A stretch of DNA of 64,000 nucleotides. Origin: Xanthomarina maritima. GTDB taxonomy: Bacteria > Bacteroidota > Bacteroidia > Flavobacteriales > Flavobacteriaceae. The position numbers were made by a program, and so were the translations under genes. Below, in pieces: positions 37,924 through 46,145 of the stretch (position 1 is its first letter; the number at the start of each line of letters is the position of its first letter). The notes under the pieces were generated by a model that had not been told where the DNA came from, did no database searches, and worked only from the letters and a program-made list of their open reading frames with translations. The stretch spans positions 1 through 64,000 of the forward strand of contig NZ_VSFC01000023.1 in NCBI RefSeq assembly GCF_008084905.1, given 5' to 3'.

Positions 37924-37931
37924 TATATTTG
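37924..37931 (+). promoter_or_regulatory. -7 box of membrane paralogue B
   Basis: TATATTTG, exact consensus, 18 bp upstream of the ATG at 37950. It rules out the TTG at 37929, which would start within the promoter. Confidence 0.6.
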
Positions 37932-37949
37932 CTTTCAAATGTAAGCTAT

Positions 37950-38672
37950 ATGATTTTATCCAAATCGAATATATTAATAGTTACAATTATCCTACTTTGT
38001 TTTTCTTTTGCTCTTTTTGAGTTTCAAGAAGAGTATTTTATATCTAGTATTTCCAAGTCTTTTATTGTGCCTTTGTTTACTTTATTATATTTTATTAATG
38101 AAAAAAACAAATCTCCTTTTTTTACTTGGTTTCTGCTTTTATTTTCAATTTCTGAATTAATGGTATTTGCTGAATTTTACATACAAACTGACAGGGCATT
38201 TGATTTATATTATATGATTGGTAACTTACTTTATATATTTGCTTATATATTGTTGTTAATTGAAGTTTGTAATAGTCTTAATTTTAAATTGGTATTAAAA
38301 AATTATAAAGCACATTTAGTAGTTCTAACCTTATTAAATGTTTATATGGTTTATGTATTAATTACTATTGTGAATCCTTTTATGTTTAATTCATTTATGA
38401 TTGTAATTGAGTTAACATATAACATAGTCATGTTGTTATTGCTTACTTTTTCATTAATAGCCTATTTTTATAATGATGATAAAAAGTCTTTAGCACTTTT
38501 TCTAGGTTCTTTAAGTATCGTGTTTTCTGAGGTTATACAAATTGCTTATTTCTATATAACCGATAAGGAATTATTAAATTTTATTTCAACTATACTTTTT
38601 GTGTTAGCTTTCTGCTTTTTCTATTACCATTCAAGAGTTAAAATGGGAGAAGGATTTAAAGCAGTTGTCTAG
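37950..38672 (+). CDS. YhhN-like membrane protein B
   Basis: 240 residues, about eight membrane helices. Start set to ATG 37950 (MILSKSNILIVTIILLCFSF) because the promoter overlaps the longer TTG alternative. Shared family text: FIVPLFTLLYFINEKNKSPFFTWFLLLFSISELM across its turns, GNLLYIFAYILLLIEV, DDKKSLALFLGSLSIVFSEVIQIAYFY and FVLAFCFFYYHSR. Its closest relative in the window is protein A. It lies 158 bp after A and has its own promoter and repeat element, so the genes are not simply an operon. Function unknown. Confidence 0.6.
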   Translation: MILSKSNILIVTIILLCFSFALFEFQEEYFISSISKSFIVPLFTLLYFINEKNKSPFFTWFLLLFSISELMVFAEFYIQTDRAFDLYYMIGNLLYIFAYILLLIEVCNSLNFKLVLKNYKAHLVVLTLLNVYMVYVLITIVNPFMFNSFMIVIELTYNIVMLLLLTFSLIAYFYNDDKKSLALFLGSLSIVFSEVIQIAYFYITDKELLNFISTILFVLAFCFFYYHSRVKMGEGFKAVV

Positions 38673-38730
38673 TAGGTTATTATTTTCGTTTTTTTTCCCC
38701 ACTTCCTTTCAAATAAATTTTAACATACTT

Positions 38731-38760
38731 TTCGATGAACGGTAGTTTATTATCGTTGAA
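38731..38760 (+). promoter_or_regulatory. Direct-repeat element upstream of membrane paralogue C
   Basis: TTCGATGAA and ATCGTTGAA, 21 bp apart start to start. It is only 6 bp from the -7 box, against 14-15 bp for A and B, so the geometry differs. Confidence 0.4.
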
Positions 38761-38766
38761 ATTAAT

Positions 38767-38774
38767 TATATTTG
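38767..38774 (+). promoter_or_regulatory. -7 box of membrane paralogue C
   Basis: TATATTTG, exact consensus, 26 bp upstream of the GTG start of gene C. An out-of-frame 11-codon frame (ATG 38788, MNYYCERMAKN) overlaps the start and could be a leader peptide or chance. Confidence 0.5.
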
Positions 38775-38800
38775 TTTCAACCTACTTATGAATTACTACT

Positions 38801-39562
38801 GTGAAAGAATGGCTAAAAATTAGTTATAACAGGATATTTTTGTGTATTCTGTGTTTACTTATCTTAATTAATGTTCTTGCTACTATTAGCGAGAGTGGAT
38901 TATTACTTCAAATTACAAAACCTCTTTTTGTACCTGTGTTTATTATGTACTATTTTATAAAAAACAGATTCTTTAGTTTTGTTTTTGTTTTGTTTTTGGT
39001 GTTTTCTTTTGTTGGTGATTTTTCTTCTGTATTTTCATCAAGTAATTTAATTATTAAATTTTCGAGTTTTATATATTTCTTAGGCTATTTAACGCTTATA
39101 TTTTACACTTTTTCGAAGTTTAAACGCATTAGACTTGATATGGTAATTGGGCTTTATTTACTAATTGTTATTAGCATAAATTCATATTTTATTTATGAAT
39201 TATTTTCAATCTTAAAATTACAAATTTCAGACCCTATTGAAGTTAATTTGTTTGCAGCAAAAAGTGTGTCTTTAATTGCTTTAACGTTTTTATCGTTTGT
39301 TGTATATCTAAATTCAGACACTAAACAATCTATAATATTCTTATTAATGGCTTTATGTTTTGTTTTTTCAGATGTCTTGCATTATATAAGCAATTATTAC
39401 ATCTATAACTGGAGTTTTGTATTGTTAGATCGCGTTTTACATGTGGTTGGTTTATTTTTCTTATTCAATTATATAATTGGTGAAAATAGAATAAGAAAAA
39501 GACAAATTGTTGAAGAAAGAATGTCTTCAGAACCTTCCTTAACTCTAACTAGACAATTATAG
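38801..39562 (+). CDS. YhhN-like membrane protein C
   Basis: 253 residues, about eight membrane helices, starting at GTG 38801 (MKEWLKISYNRIFLCIL). Of the three it looks most like YhhN/TMEM86 proteins: ITKPLFVPVFIMYYFI (KP at the helix-2 start), VFSFVGDFSSVF (GD), FIYFLGYLTLIFYTF, LMALCFVFSDVLHYI, and LDRVLHVVGLFFLFNYII with a late histidine. TMEM86 enzymes hydrolyse vinyl-ether lysolipids, which is only a distant guess here. It ends in a basic soluble tail. Its 3' end overlaps the convergent nucleotidase gene by 14 bp. Confidence 0.6.
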   Translation: MKEWLKISYNRIFLCILCLLILINVLATISESGLLLQITKPLFVPVFIMYYFIKNRFFSFVFVLFLVFSFVGDFSSVFSSSNLIIKFSSFIYFLGYLTLIFYTFSKFKRIRLDMVIGLYLLIVISINSYFIYELFSILKLQISDPIEVNLFAAKSVSLIALTFLSFVVYLNSDTKQSIIFLLMALCFVFSDVLHYISNYYIYNWSFVLLDRVLHVVGLFFLFNYIIGENRIRKRQIVEERMSSEPSLTLTRQL

Positions 39563-40466
39563 ATTTTCCGTTTGCAGTTTTGTTATTATCAGAATCGAAA
39601 TAGAAATCTATTCTTCCTAAATTAATACCATAACACCCAACTTGATTTACTAACATATTGTCTCCTAAACTATTTTTAACAACAGTTGGTTTTGGCAAAA
39701 AAGTATGTGTGTGTCCACCTATTATTAAATCTATATCTTTAGTACTAGCAGCCAACTTTAAATCACTTGGTCTTTCTGGATAATCTGAATAATGATAACC
39801 TAAATGCGACAAGCAAATTACTAAATCGCATTGTTCGTCTTCTTTTAAAATACGACTCATATCTTGAGCTCTTTCTGTAGGATCTAAATAAACAGTTTCT
39901 TTGTATAAATCTTTTAATACTAAACCATCTAGCAAAATACCTAAACCAAAAACGCCTATTTTAATACCACTTTTATTAAATATTTTATATGGCTTAACAT
40001 GCGTATCCATTATGGTATTTGAAAAATCGTAATTAGCAGATAAAAAAGCAAATTCAGCATGTGGAAGTTGTGCATATAGTCCATCAATGCCATTATCGAA
40101 ATCATGATTTCCTATAGTAGCTGCATCATATTTTAACTTACTCATCAATTTAAATTCAAGTTCACCTCCATAATAGTTAAAATATGGTGTTCCTTGAAAA
40201 ATATCTCCAGCATCTAAAAGTAACGTGTTAGGGTTTTCATTTCTAATAGCTTGAACTAAACTAGCTCTTCTTGCAACACCACCTTTATTTGGGTTTCTGC
40301 CATCATCTGGTCCAAAAGGATCTATATGGCTATGGACATCATTAGTATGTAAAATAGTAATTTTAGCTGTTTTAGATGATAATTTAAAACTTTGCAAGGT
40401 TAATCCACCTATAGTAACTAGAGCTGTAGCAGCAGTAGTCTGTTGAATAAAATCTCTTCGTTTCAT
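39549..40466 (-). CDS. Metallophosphatase, N-terminal half of a split 5'-nucleotidase
   Basis: 305 residues with a twin-arginine-like signal (MKRRDFIQQTTAATALVTIGG). The calcineurin-like metallophosphatase domain has all motifs: LHTNDVHSHIDPFG, LLDAGDIFQGTP, TIGNHDFDNG, LVICLSHLGYHYSD and LIIGGHTHTF. This corresponds to the N-terminal metal domain of UshA-type 5'-nucleotidases (SusNucH type). The C-terminal substrate domain is encoded separately by the gene 4 bp upstream. Probably periplasmic nucleotide or phosphate-ester hydrolysis. Confidence 0.9.
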   Translation of the reverse strand: MKRRDFIQQTTAATALVTIGGLTLQSFKLSSKTAKITILHTNDVHSHIDPFGPDDGRNPNKGGVARRASLVQAIRNENPNTLLLDAGDIFQGTPYFNYYGGELEFKLMSKLKYDAATIGNHDFDNGIDGLYAQLPHAEFAFLSANYDFSNTIMDTHVKPYKIFNKSGIKIGVFGLGILLDGLVLKDLYKETVYLDPTERAQDMSRILKEDEQCDLVICLSHLGYHYSDYPERPSDLKLAASTKDIDLIIGGHTHTFLPKPTVVKNSLGDNMLVNQVGCYGINLGRIDFYFDSDNNKTANGKSIIV

Positions 40467-40470
40467 AAAT

Positions 40471-41232
40471 CTATTTTTTTAATTTTATAAATCTGTCATC
40501 TATAACAGGGTTTATAGTGTCAACTTTAGCAAAATAATCTAAAAAGGCACTTCGAATTTTATAGTTTAAAATATATAAACTGTCGTTTGGTTGAAAAAAG
40601 GTCATAGAATCTCCTCCACTATATAGATAATCGTTTGTGGCAACATAATATGTTTTTGTTGTATCTATAGGTTTGTTGTTGATGCTTGCTTTTTTAAGAT
40701 TGAAATCTTCATCAACAACTATTTTTAATTTTGAAATTGGATGAGCTCTTTTATCTTCAAGTAAATAGTCAATTAATTTATTAATACTACTTCCTTTAAG
40801 CGCAACAACAACAACACTGTTTTCAAAAGGCATAATCACGTATGCAGTTCTGGTAGTAACATTTCCTTTAGAAATTATAGATCGAATTCCTCCATGGTTA
40901 ACTATAACCATATCAATATCTTTTCCTGTTCTTTGTTTAAAAACAGGGTTGGATTGTTCGAAAATTACATCAGCAAATAGATTTCCAATGGCAGTATTTA
41001 ATTCGCCATCACTTTTGGAATAGGTATCAACCGCATAAGCTAAAACACTATCTAATTCTTTATTAACATGTTCTCTATATGGTTTAATAAAAGATTCAAT
41101 TTCTAAATTTGTTTTCAGGCTATCTGATATAGAAATCTGTTTTCCTTCAATACGCATAAGTTGCTGAGGTTCTTGTTTACAGCTAATTAATAAAACAATA
41201 AGAAGAAAGGAAAATATTGACTTATAATTCAT
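40471..41232 (-). CDS. Lipoprotein, 5'-nucleotidase C-terminal domain
   Basis: 253 residues. Lipoprotein signal with lipobox LLISC (Cys18). The body is the 5'-nucleotidase C-terminal (substrate-binding) domain: GELNTAIGNLFADVI, DMVIVNHGGIRSIISKGNVT, MPFENSVVVVALKG and YYVATNDYLYSGGDSM. It has no metal domain of its own; that is supplied by the next gene. First gene of the pair, so both halves are made from one transcript in the order C-terminal, then N-terminal. Confidence 0.9.
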   Translation of the reverse strand: MNYKSIFSFLLIVLLISCKQEPQQLMRIEGKQISISDSLKTNLEIESFIKPYREHVNKELDSVLAYAVDTYSKSDGELNTAIGNLFADVIFEQSNPVFKQRTGKDIDMVIVNHGGIRSIISKGNVTTRTAYVIMPFENSVVVVALKGSSINKLIDYLLEDKRAHPISKLKIVVDEDFNLKKASINNKPIDTTKTYYVATNDYLYSGGDSMTFFQPNDSLYILNYKIRSAFLDYFAKVDTINPVIDDRFIKLKK

Positions 41233-41276
41233 GTTGAAACATCTAAGTTTTAATAATTTTTTGTGAGTACTTTTAT

Positions 41277-41284
41277 TACCTTTG
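41277..41284 (+). promoter_or_regulatory. -7 box of the DUF6913/dapA unit
   Basis: TACCTTTG matches TAnnTTTG; a TTG at 41261-41263 is in the right area for the -33 element. The ATG follows 19 bp later. Confidence 0.6.
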
Positions 41285-41303
41285 TTGAAAGCATAAAGAT
41301 ATA

Positions 41304-41822
41304 ATGATTTTAAAGGGTTTAAAAGAAAAATCTATTAAAAAGAATTTAAATTTAATTTTAAATAGCAGAGAAGTTTATTCTAGCAATAATAAAATTGAAA
41401 GTTTGGGAATTATATTAAATGCAGATGAGACAAACGATTTTGAAACATTAAAAACCATTGCAGAAATTTTAAATGTAAGACCAAATAAATTAAAAATTAT
41501 TGCGTTTACAACATCTAAAAAAGAAGTAACTTATTCGTGGAATGTGTGTTTTAATCCGAAAGATTTTACTTGGAATGGAAAAATTAATAATATAGAATTA
41601 CAATCTTTTTTAGACAAAGAATTTGATATATTAATTAGTTATTATTCTGAAGATGTCCTTGAGCTTAAGTATTTAACAGCTGCATCTAAGGCTAAATTTA
41701 AAGTAGGAATTTTTCAAGAAGATAAACGATTTAACGATTTAATTATTAAAACAGAATTTAAAAATATTCAGGCTTTTAAAACAGAACTTTTAAAATACGT
41801 AACAGTATTAAATAAAATTTAA
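41304..41822 (+). CDS. DUF6913-like hypothetical protein
   Basis: 172 residues, cytoplasmic, no signal or membrane helix. It has an alternating alpha/beta pattern: a basic N-terminal helix (LKGLKEKSIKKNLNLIL), SLGIILNADE, KLKIIAFT, FDILISYYSEDVLELKYLTAASKAKFKVGIFQE read in turn. This fits DUF6913, a family I associate with a position directly upstream of dapA in flavobacteria. No catalytic motif is seen and function is unknown. It starts the unit with dapA (3-bp gap). Confidence 0.7.
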   Translation: MILKGLKEKSIKKNLNLILNSREVYSSNNKIESLGIILNADETNDFETLKTIAEILNVRPNKLKIIAFTTSKKEVTYSWNVCFNPKDFTWNGKINNIELQSFLDKEFDILISYYSEDVLELKYLTAASKAKFKVGIFQEDKRFNDLIIKTEFKNIQAFKTELLKYVTVLNKI

Positions 41823-41825
41823 AAA

Positions 41826-42704
41826 ATGAAGAACAAATTAACTGGACTTGGAATTGCTATTGTAACACCTTTTAAAAAAGATTTAAGTGTCGATCATGAA
41901 GCATTAACTAAACTTGTAAATTATAATATTGAAAATGGAACAGATTATATAGTAATAAGTGGAACAACAGGAGAAAGTGTTACGGTAACAAAACAAGAAA
42001 AAAAAGATATAATTGCCACTATTGTCAAAGCTAATAACAATCGTGTTCCTTTGGTTTTAGGAATAGGAGGTAACAATACTGCAGATGTAATTGAAGAAAT
42101 TAATGCTACAGAATTTAATCATATTTCTGCTATCTTATCAGTTTCTCCAGCTTATAGTAAACCAACCCAAGATGGTATTTATCAACATTTTAAAGCCATT
42201 TCTTTAGCATCACCAGTTTCTATTATTTTATATAATGTTCCTGGCAGAACCTCTTCAAACATGTTACCGGAAACAGTAATTAGATTGGCTTCAGAATTCG
42301 AAAATATTGTAGCTATAAAAGAAGCAGCAGGAAATATGTCGCAATACTTTCAATTAATAAAAAACAAGCCTAAAGATTTTTTAATTATTTCTGGAGACGA
42401 CGATTTAGCATTGCCAGTAACACTAGCTGGTGGAGCTGGAGTAATATCTGTTATTGGACAGGCTTTTCCAGAACAATTTTCTAAAATGATACATTTAGGT
42501 TTAGAAGGAAATTCTACAGATGCATTTAAATTGCATTATGCTTTTTTAGACATCATAAGTTTAATTTTTGCTGAAAATAATCCTGCAGGAATTAAAGCAG
42601 TATTAGAGCAATTAAATATTACAAACAATAATGTAAGACTTCCATTAGTAGTTGCTTCAAATTCTCTAAAAGATAGGATTACTAAAATCATTAAAAATTT
42701 GTAA
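41826..42704 (+). CDS. dapA: 4-hydroxy-tetrahydrodipicolinate synthase
   Basis: Condenses pyruvate with aspartate semialdehyde, the first committed step of the lysine/diaminopimelate pathway. It is 292 residues, TIM barrel. Visible signatures: LGIAIVTPFKKDLSVD, ISGTTGESVTVT, SPAYSKPTQDGIYQHF, Tyr in LYNVPGRTSSN (about 134-144) and the Schiff-base Lys in AIKEAAGNM (about 163). Feeds the same pathway as dapF at 21.8 kb. Confidence 0.96.
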   Translation: MKNKLTGLGIAIVTPFKKDLSVDHEALTKLVNYNIENGTDYIVISGTTGESVTVTKQEKKDIIATIVKANNNRVPLVLGIGGNNTADVIEEINATEFNHISAILSVSPAYSKPTQDGIYQHFKAISLASPVSIILYNVPGRTSSNMLPETVIRLASEFENIVAIKEAAGNMSQYFQLIKNKPKDFLIISGDDDLALPVTLAGGAGVISVIGQAFPEQFSKMIHLGLEGNSTDAFKLHYAFLDIISLIFAENNPAGIKAVLEQLNITNNNVRLPLVVASNSLKDRITKIIKNL

Positions 42705-42795
42705 AAAAGTTAAATTATACTTAATCCTTGTATAATGCACCTTTAAGCAATTATTTTAGCAGAATAAAATATTTTTAAAATCCATATTAATAGCT

Positions 42796-42803
42796 TAATT
42801 TTG
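42796..42803 (+). promoter_or_regulatory. -7 box of bamD
   Basis: TAATTTTG matches TAnnTTTG, 17 bp before the ATG. Confidence 0.55.
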
Positions 42804-42820
42804 CATTCTGTTTAAAAATT

Positions 42821-43633
42821 ATGAAGAATCTTTTTTATTTATTTATAACTTTCACTGTTTTAAGTTCTTGTAGTCCATATCATAAAGCTTTAAAAAAGCC
42901 TGATGTTGGAGAGAAATTTAGAGTAGGTGAAGAATTATATGATAAAGGTAAATATGAGAAGGCAAATAAGCTTTTTGCTCAAATAGTACCTAACTATAGA
43001 GGAAAACCTCAAGCTGAAAAGCTAATGTATTTATATGCTAAGACCTATTTCGAAATGAAAGACTATTACTTAGCTAGTTACCAGTTTGAAAGATTTGCTT
43101 CAGCATATCCTCAAAGTGAAAAAGTGGAAGAAGCTGCATTTTTAAGTGGAAAAAGTGCTTATTTACTTTCTCCAGTTTATTCTAAGGATCAAACAGAAAC
43201 AAAAGATGCAATAGAGAAGTTGCAAGGATTTATTAATTTGTATCCAGATTCTGAATTCTTAGCAGAAGCTAATAGTTTGGTTAGAGAATTAGATTATAAA
43301 TTAGAAAAGAAAGCTTTTGAAATTGCAAAGCAGTATAATAAAATAGCTGGATATAATGGAGATTATAATGCATCAATAAAAGCATTTGATAATTTTATAT
43401 TAGATTTTCCTGGATCGGAATTTAGAGAAGAAGCGTATTTTCTTAAATTGGATTCTGCTTATAAAATGGCTATAAATAGTGTTGAAACTAAAAGAGAAGA
43501 ACGTTTAGAAGATGTAAAGCTGCATCATAAAAATTATAAAAAGAGTTATAATGAATCTAAACGAATGGAAGATGCAGACAAGATGTTAGAGGAAGTAATT
43601 AAAGAATTAGAAAAATATAGTACTAAAAGCTAA
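42821..43633 (+). CDS. bamD: Outer membrane assembly lipoprotein BamD
   Basis: Part of the BAM complex that folds barrel proteins into the outer membrane. It is 270 residues, lipoprotein signal with Cys in VLSSCSPYHKALKKP. It has TPR-like helical repeats: GEELYDKGKYEKANKLFAQIVPNYRGKPQAEKLMY, YYLASYQFERFASAYPQSEKVEEAAF and a further repeat with FDNFILDFPGSEFREEAYF, each read in parts. Charged C-terminal tail. It is followed closely by the omega-subunit-like gene and coaBC, the conserved Bacteroidota order. Confidence 0.92.
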   Translation: MKNLFYLFITFTVLSSCSPYHKALKKPDVGEKFRVGEELYDKGKYEKANKLFAQIVPNYRGKPQAEKLMYLYAKTYFEMKDYYLASYQFERFASAYPQSEKVEEAAFLSGKSAYLLSPVYSKDQTETKDAIEKLQGFINLYPDSEFLAEANSLVRELDYKLEKKAFEIAKQYNKIAGYNGDYNASIKAFDNFILDFPGSEFREEAYFLKLDSAYKMAINSVETKREERLEDVKLHHKNYKKSYNESKRMEDADKMLEEVIKELEKYSTKS

Positions 43634-43643
43634 AAACAACAAA

Positions 43644-43973
43644 ATGGATTTAAAAAAAATCAAAGCTCCTGTAAATACTATTACTTATAATAGAAATAAA
43701 GTAGATTCTGAAACAGAAAATATCTATGAAGCTATTTCAATTATATCTAGAAGAGCAGAACAAATAAATTCTGAAATTAAAAAAGAATTAATTGAAAAGC
43801 TTGAAGAATTTGCTACCTTTAATGATAGTCTAGAAGAAATATTCGAGAATAAAGAGCAAATTGAGGTTTCTAAATTTTATGAAAAACTTCCTAAACCACA
43901 TGCTTTAGCTGTACAGGAATGGTTAGATAATAAAATTTATTATAGAAATACAGAAGACGATACTCAAGTATAA
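43644..43973 (+). CDS. rpoZ: RNA polymerase omega-like subunit
   Basis: 109 residues. The omega-like core is helical: DSETENIYEAISIISRRAEQI (about 20-40), then an acidic coiled segment and KPHALAVQEWLDNKIYY. The arrangement bamD, omega, coaBC is the usual one in Flavobacteria. It binds the beta-prime subunit and aids assembly. Homology to classical omega is weak, so the assignment rests partly on position. Confidence 0.8.
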   Translation: MDLKKIKAPVNTITYNRNKVDSETENIYEAISIISRRAEQINSEIKKELIEKLEEFATFNDSLEEIFENKEQIEVSKFYEKLPKPHALAVQEWLDNKIYYRNTEDDTQV

Positions 43974-43978
43974 ATTAT

Positions 43979-45187
43979 ATGTCAATATTAAGCGGCAAAA
44001 ACATACTTTTAGGCATTAGTGCTGGTATAGCTGCTTATAAAACTGCTTCATTGGTTCGGCTTTTTGTAAAAGCCGGAGCCAATGTGAAAGTTGTTATTAC
44101 TCCTTCAGCAAAAGATTTTGTTACTCCTTTAACTTTATCTACACTTTCTAAAAATCCTGTTTATTCTACTTTCGTTGACGATGCAGATGAAGATCTTTGG
44201 AATAACCATGTAGAACTAGGCTTATGGGCAGACATATTTATAATCGCTCCAGCAACTGCAAATACCTTATCTAAAATGGCAAATGGTGTATGTGATAATT
44301 TGCTTCTAGCAACTTATTTATCTGCCAAATGTCCTGTATATTTTGCTCCAGCAATGGATTTGGATATGTATAAGCATCCAACAACATTACAATCTTTTAA
44401 AAGCTTAAAATCTTTTGGGAACATTATTATTCCAGCTGCTAGTGGTGAATTAGCCAGTGGTTTAGTTGGCGAAGGACGCATGGCAGAACCAGAAGATATT
44501 CTTGCTTTTATTGAAAACGATATTCTAAATAAATTACCACTTCGTGGAAAAAAAGTACTTATAACAGCAGGACCAACCTACGAAGCCATAGATCCAGTTC
44601 GCTTTATTGGAAATCATTCTAGTGGCAAAATGGGTTTCGAGATAGCTAAATCTGCAGCAAATCTTGGTGCTGAGGTAATTTTAATTACAGGTCCAACTCA
44701 TCAAGTTTTAAATCATAATTTAGTAAATGTTATTGCAGTTATTTCAGCAGAAGACATGTATTTAGAAGCACATAAATACTTTAAAACTGTTGATATAGCT
44801 ATTTTAGCTGCAGCAGTTGCAGATTATAAGCCAAAAAATATTGCCAATCAAAAAATAAAAAAGAACGATAGTACGTTAAAATTAGAACTGGAAAAGACGA
44901 AAGATATTTTAGATTCATTAGGAGAAATTAAAACAAATCAAATTTTAGTAGGTTTTGCACTCGAAACAGAAAATGAACTTGAAAATGCAAAAGCAAAATT
45001 AAAAAAGAAGAATTTAAATTTAATTGTATTAAATTCGTTAAAAGATAAAGGTGCTGGTTTTAAAACGGAAACTAATAAAGTGACCATTATTGATAGTTTT
45101 AATAAAGTTACAGAATATCAATTAAAATCTAAAGCAGAAGTTGCTGAGGACCTTTTAAGAGAAATTATAAAACAATTAGATGAGTAG
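43979..45187 (+). CDS. coaBC: Phosphopantothenoylcysteine decarboxylase/synthetase
   Basis: Bifunctional enzyme for two steps of coenzyme A synthesis. It is 402 residues. The CoaC flavoprotein half has GISAGIAAYKTASLVRLF, the His of NNHVELGLWAD, APATANTLSKMANG and APAMDLDMYKHP. The CoaB half starts around 190 (GKKVLITAGPTYEAIDPVRFIGNHSSGKMG, in parts) with the KIKK/KTKDIL segment. coaE, the last step of the pathway, is at 53.8 kb. It overlaps the next gene by 8 bp. Confidence 0.96.
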   Translation: MSILSGKNILLGISAGIAAYKTASLVRLFVKAGANVKVVITPSAKDFVTPLTLSTLSKNPVYSTFVDDADEDLWNNHVELGLWADIFIIAPATANTLSKMANGVCDNLLLATYLSAKCPVYFAPAMDLDMYKHPTTLQSFKSLKSFGNIIIPAASGELASGLVGEGRMAEPEDILAFIENDILNKLPLRGKKVLITAGPTYEAIDPVRFIGNHSSGKMGFEIAKSAANLGAEVILITGPTHQVLNHNLVNVIAVISAEDMYLEAHKYFKTVDIAILAAAVADYKPKNIANQKIKKNDSTLKLELEKTKDILDSLGEIKTNQILVGFALETENELENAKAKLKKKNLNLIVLNSLKDKGAGFKTETNKVTIIDSFNKVTEYQLKSKAEVAEDLLREIIKQLDE

Positions 45188-46067
45188 AATTCTTTTATTT
45201 TTAATGTTGTGCTTTAGTGTTTCAACTTACGCACAAGAACTAAATTGTAATGTTGTAATTAATGCAAATCAAACAGGTAACCCTAATTTACCTATATTTA
45301 AAACATTAGAAAATCAAGTTAGAGAGTTTGTAAATAATACTAAATGGACTAACAGAGAGTTTACAACTCAAGAACGTATAGAATGTTCTATTTATATAAA
45401 TATCACTGAATATGCAAGTGATGCTTTTAACGGAACAATACAAATACAATCATCAAGACCAGTTTATGAATCTTCTTATACAACTCCTGTTCATAACATA
45501 AACGATAAAGACTTTGCATTCAGGTATTTAGAATATCAAAATATGATATATAATCCTAATCAATTTGAATCTAATTTAATATCAGTATTAGCTTTTCACG
45601 TATATATGGTTTTAGGCGTTGATGCCGACACCTTTTCACCTAATGGAGGACAAAAATATTTTGAACAAGCGCAAATAATCTTAAATTATTCACAAGGTGA
45701 AAGTGCTAGTGGGTGGAAATTAAGCGATGGTAATCAAAACAGATTTACTTTAATAGATAACATGTTGTCTCCAACTTTTGAAGACTACAGAACAGTTATG
45801 TACGAATATCATAGAAATGGTTTAGACTTAATGTCTACTGATCAAAAAAAAGCCAAATCTAATATAGCTGACGCTATCATAAGTTTAGAGAAAATGAATC
45901 GAGTAAGACCTAACTCTTATATTCTAAGAACTTTCTTCGATGCAAAAGCAGACGAAATACAAGATATTTTTAGTGGAGGTCCAAACGTAGAGATAACAGA
46001 TTTAATTTCTGCTCTTAATAATGTAGCTCCAATGTATTCTAATCAATGGAGAAATATTAAGTACTAA
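45180..46067 (+). CDS. porD: DUF4835 protein, PorD-like
   Basis: 295 residues with a signal peptide (about 1-18, STYAQ). The body matches DUF4835: LNCNVVINANQTGNPNLPIFKTLENQVREFVN in parts, ERIECSIYINITEYASDAFNG, RYLEYQNMIYNPNQFESNLISVLAFHVYMVLG in parts. In Porphyromonas the equivalent PorD is linked to T9SS function, consistent with T9SS cargo in this window. The product name is inferred from family knowledge. Confidence 0.85.
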   Translation: MSRILLFLMLCFSVSTYAQELNCNVVINANQTGNPNLPIFKTLENQVREFVNNTKWTNREFTTQERIECSIYINITEYASDAFNGTIQIQSSRPVYESSYTTPVHNINDKDFAFRYLEYQNMIYNPNQFESNLISVLAFHVYMVLGVDADTFSPNGGQKYFEQAQIILNYSQGESASGWKLSDGNQNRFTLIDNMLSPTFEDYRTVMYEYHRNGLDLMSTDQKKAKSNIADAIISLEKMNRVRPNSYILRTFFDAKADEIQDIFSGGPNVEITDLISALNNVAPMYSNQWRNIKY

Positions 46068-46145
46068 TTTATTCTCAATAAATTTGAAGATTTAATATTA
46101 CTTTTCTTAATATTATTTACCTTTAACTAAATTCGTGATACTAGA

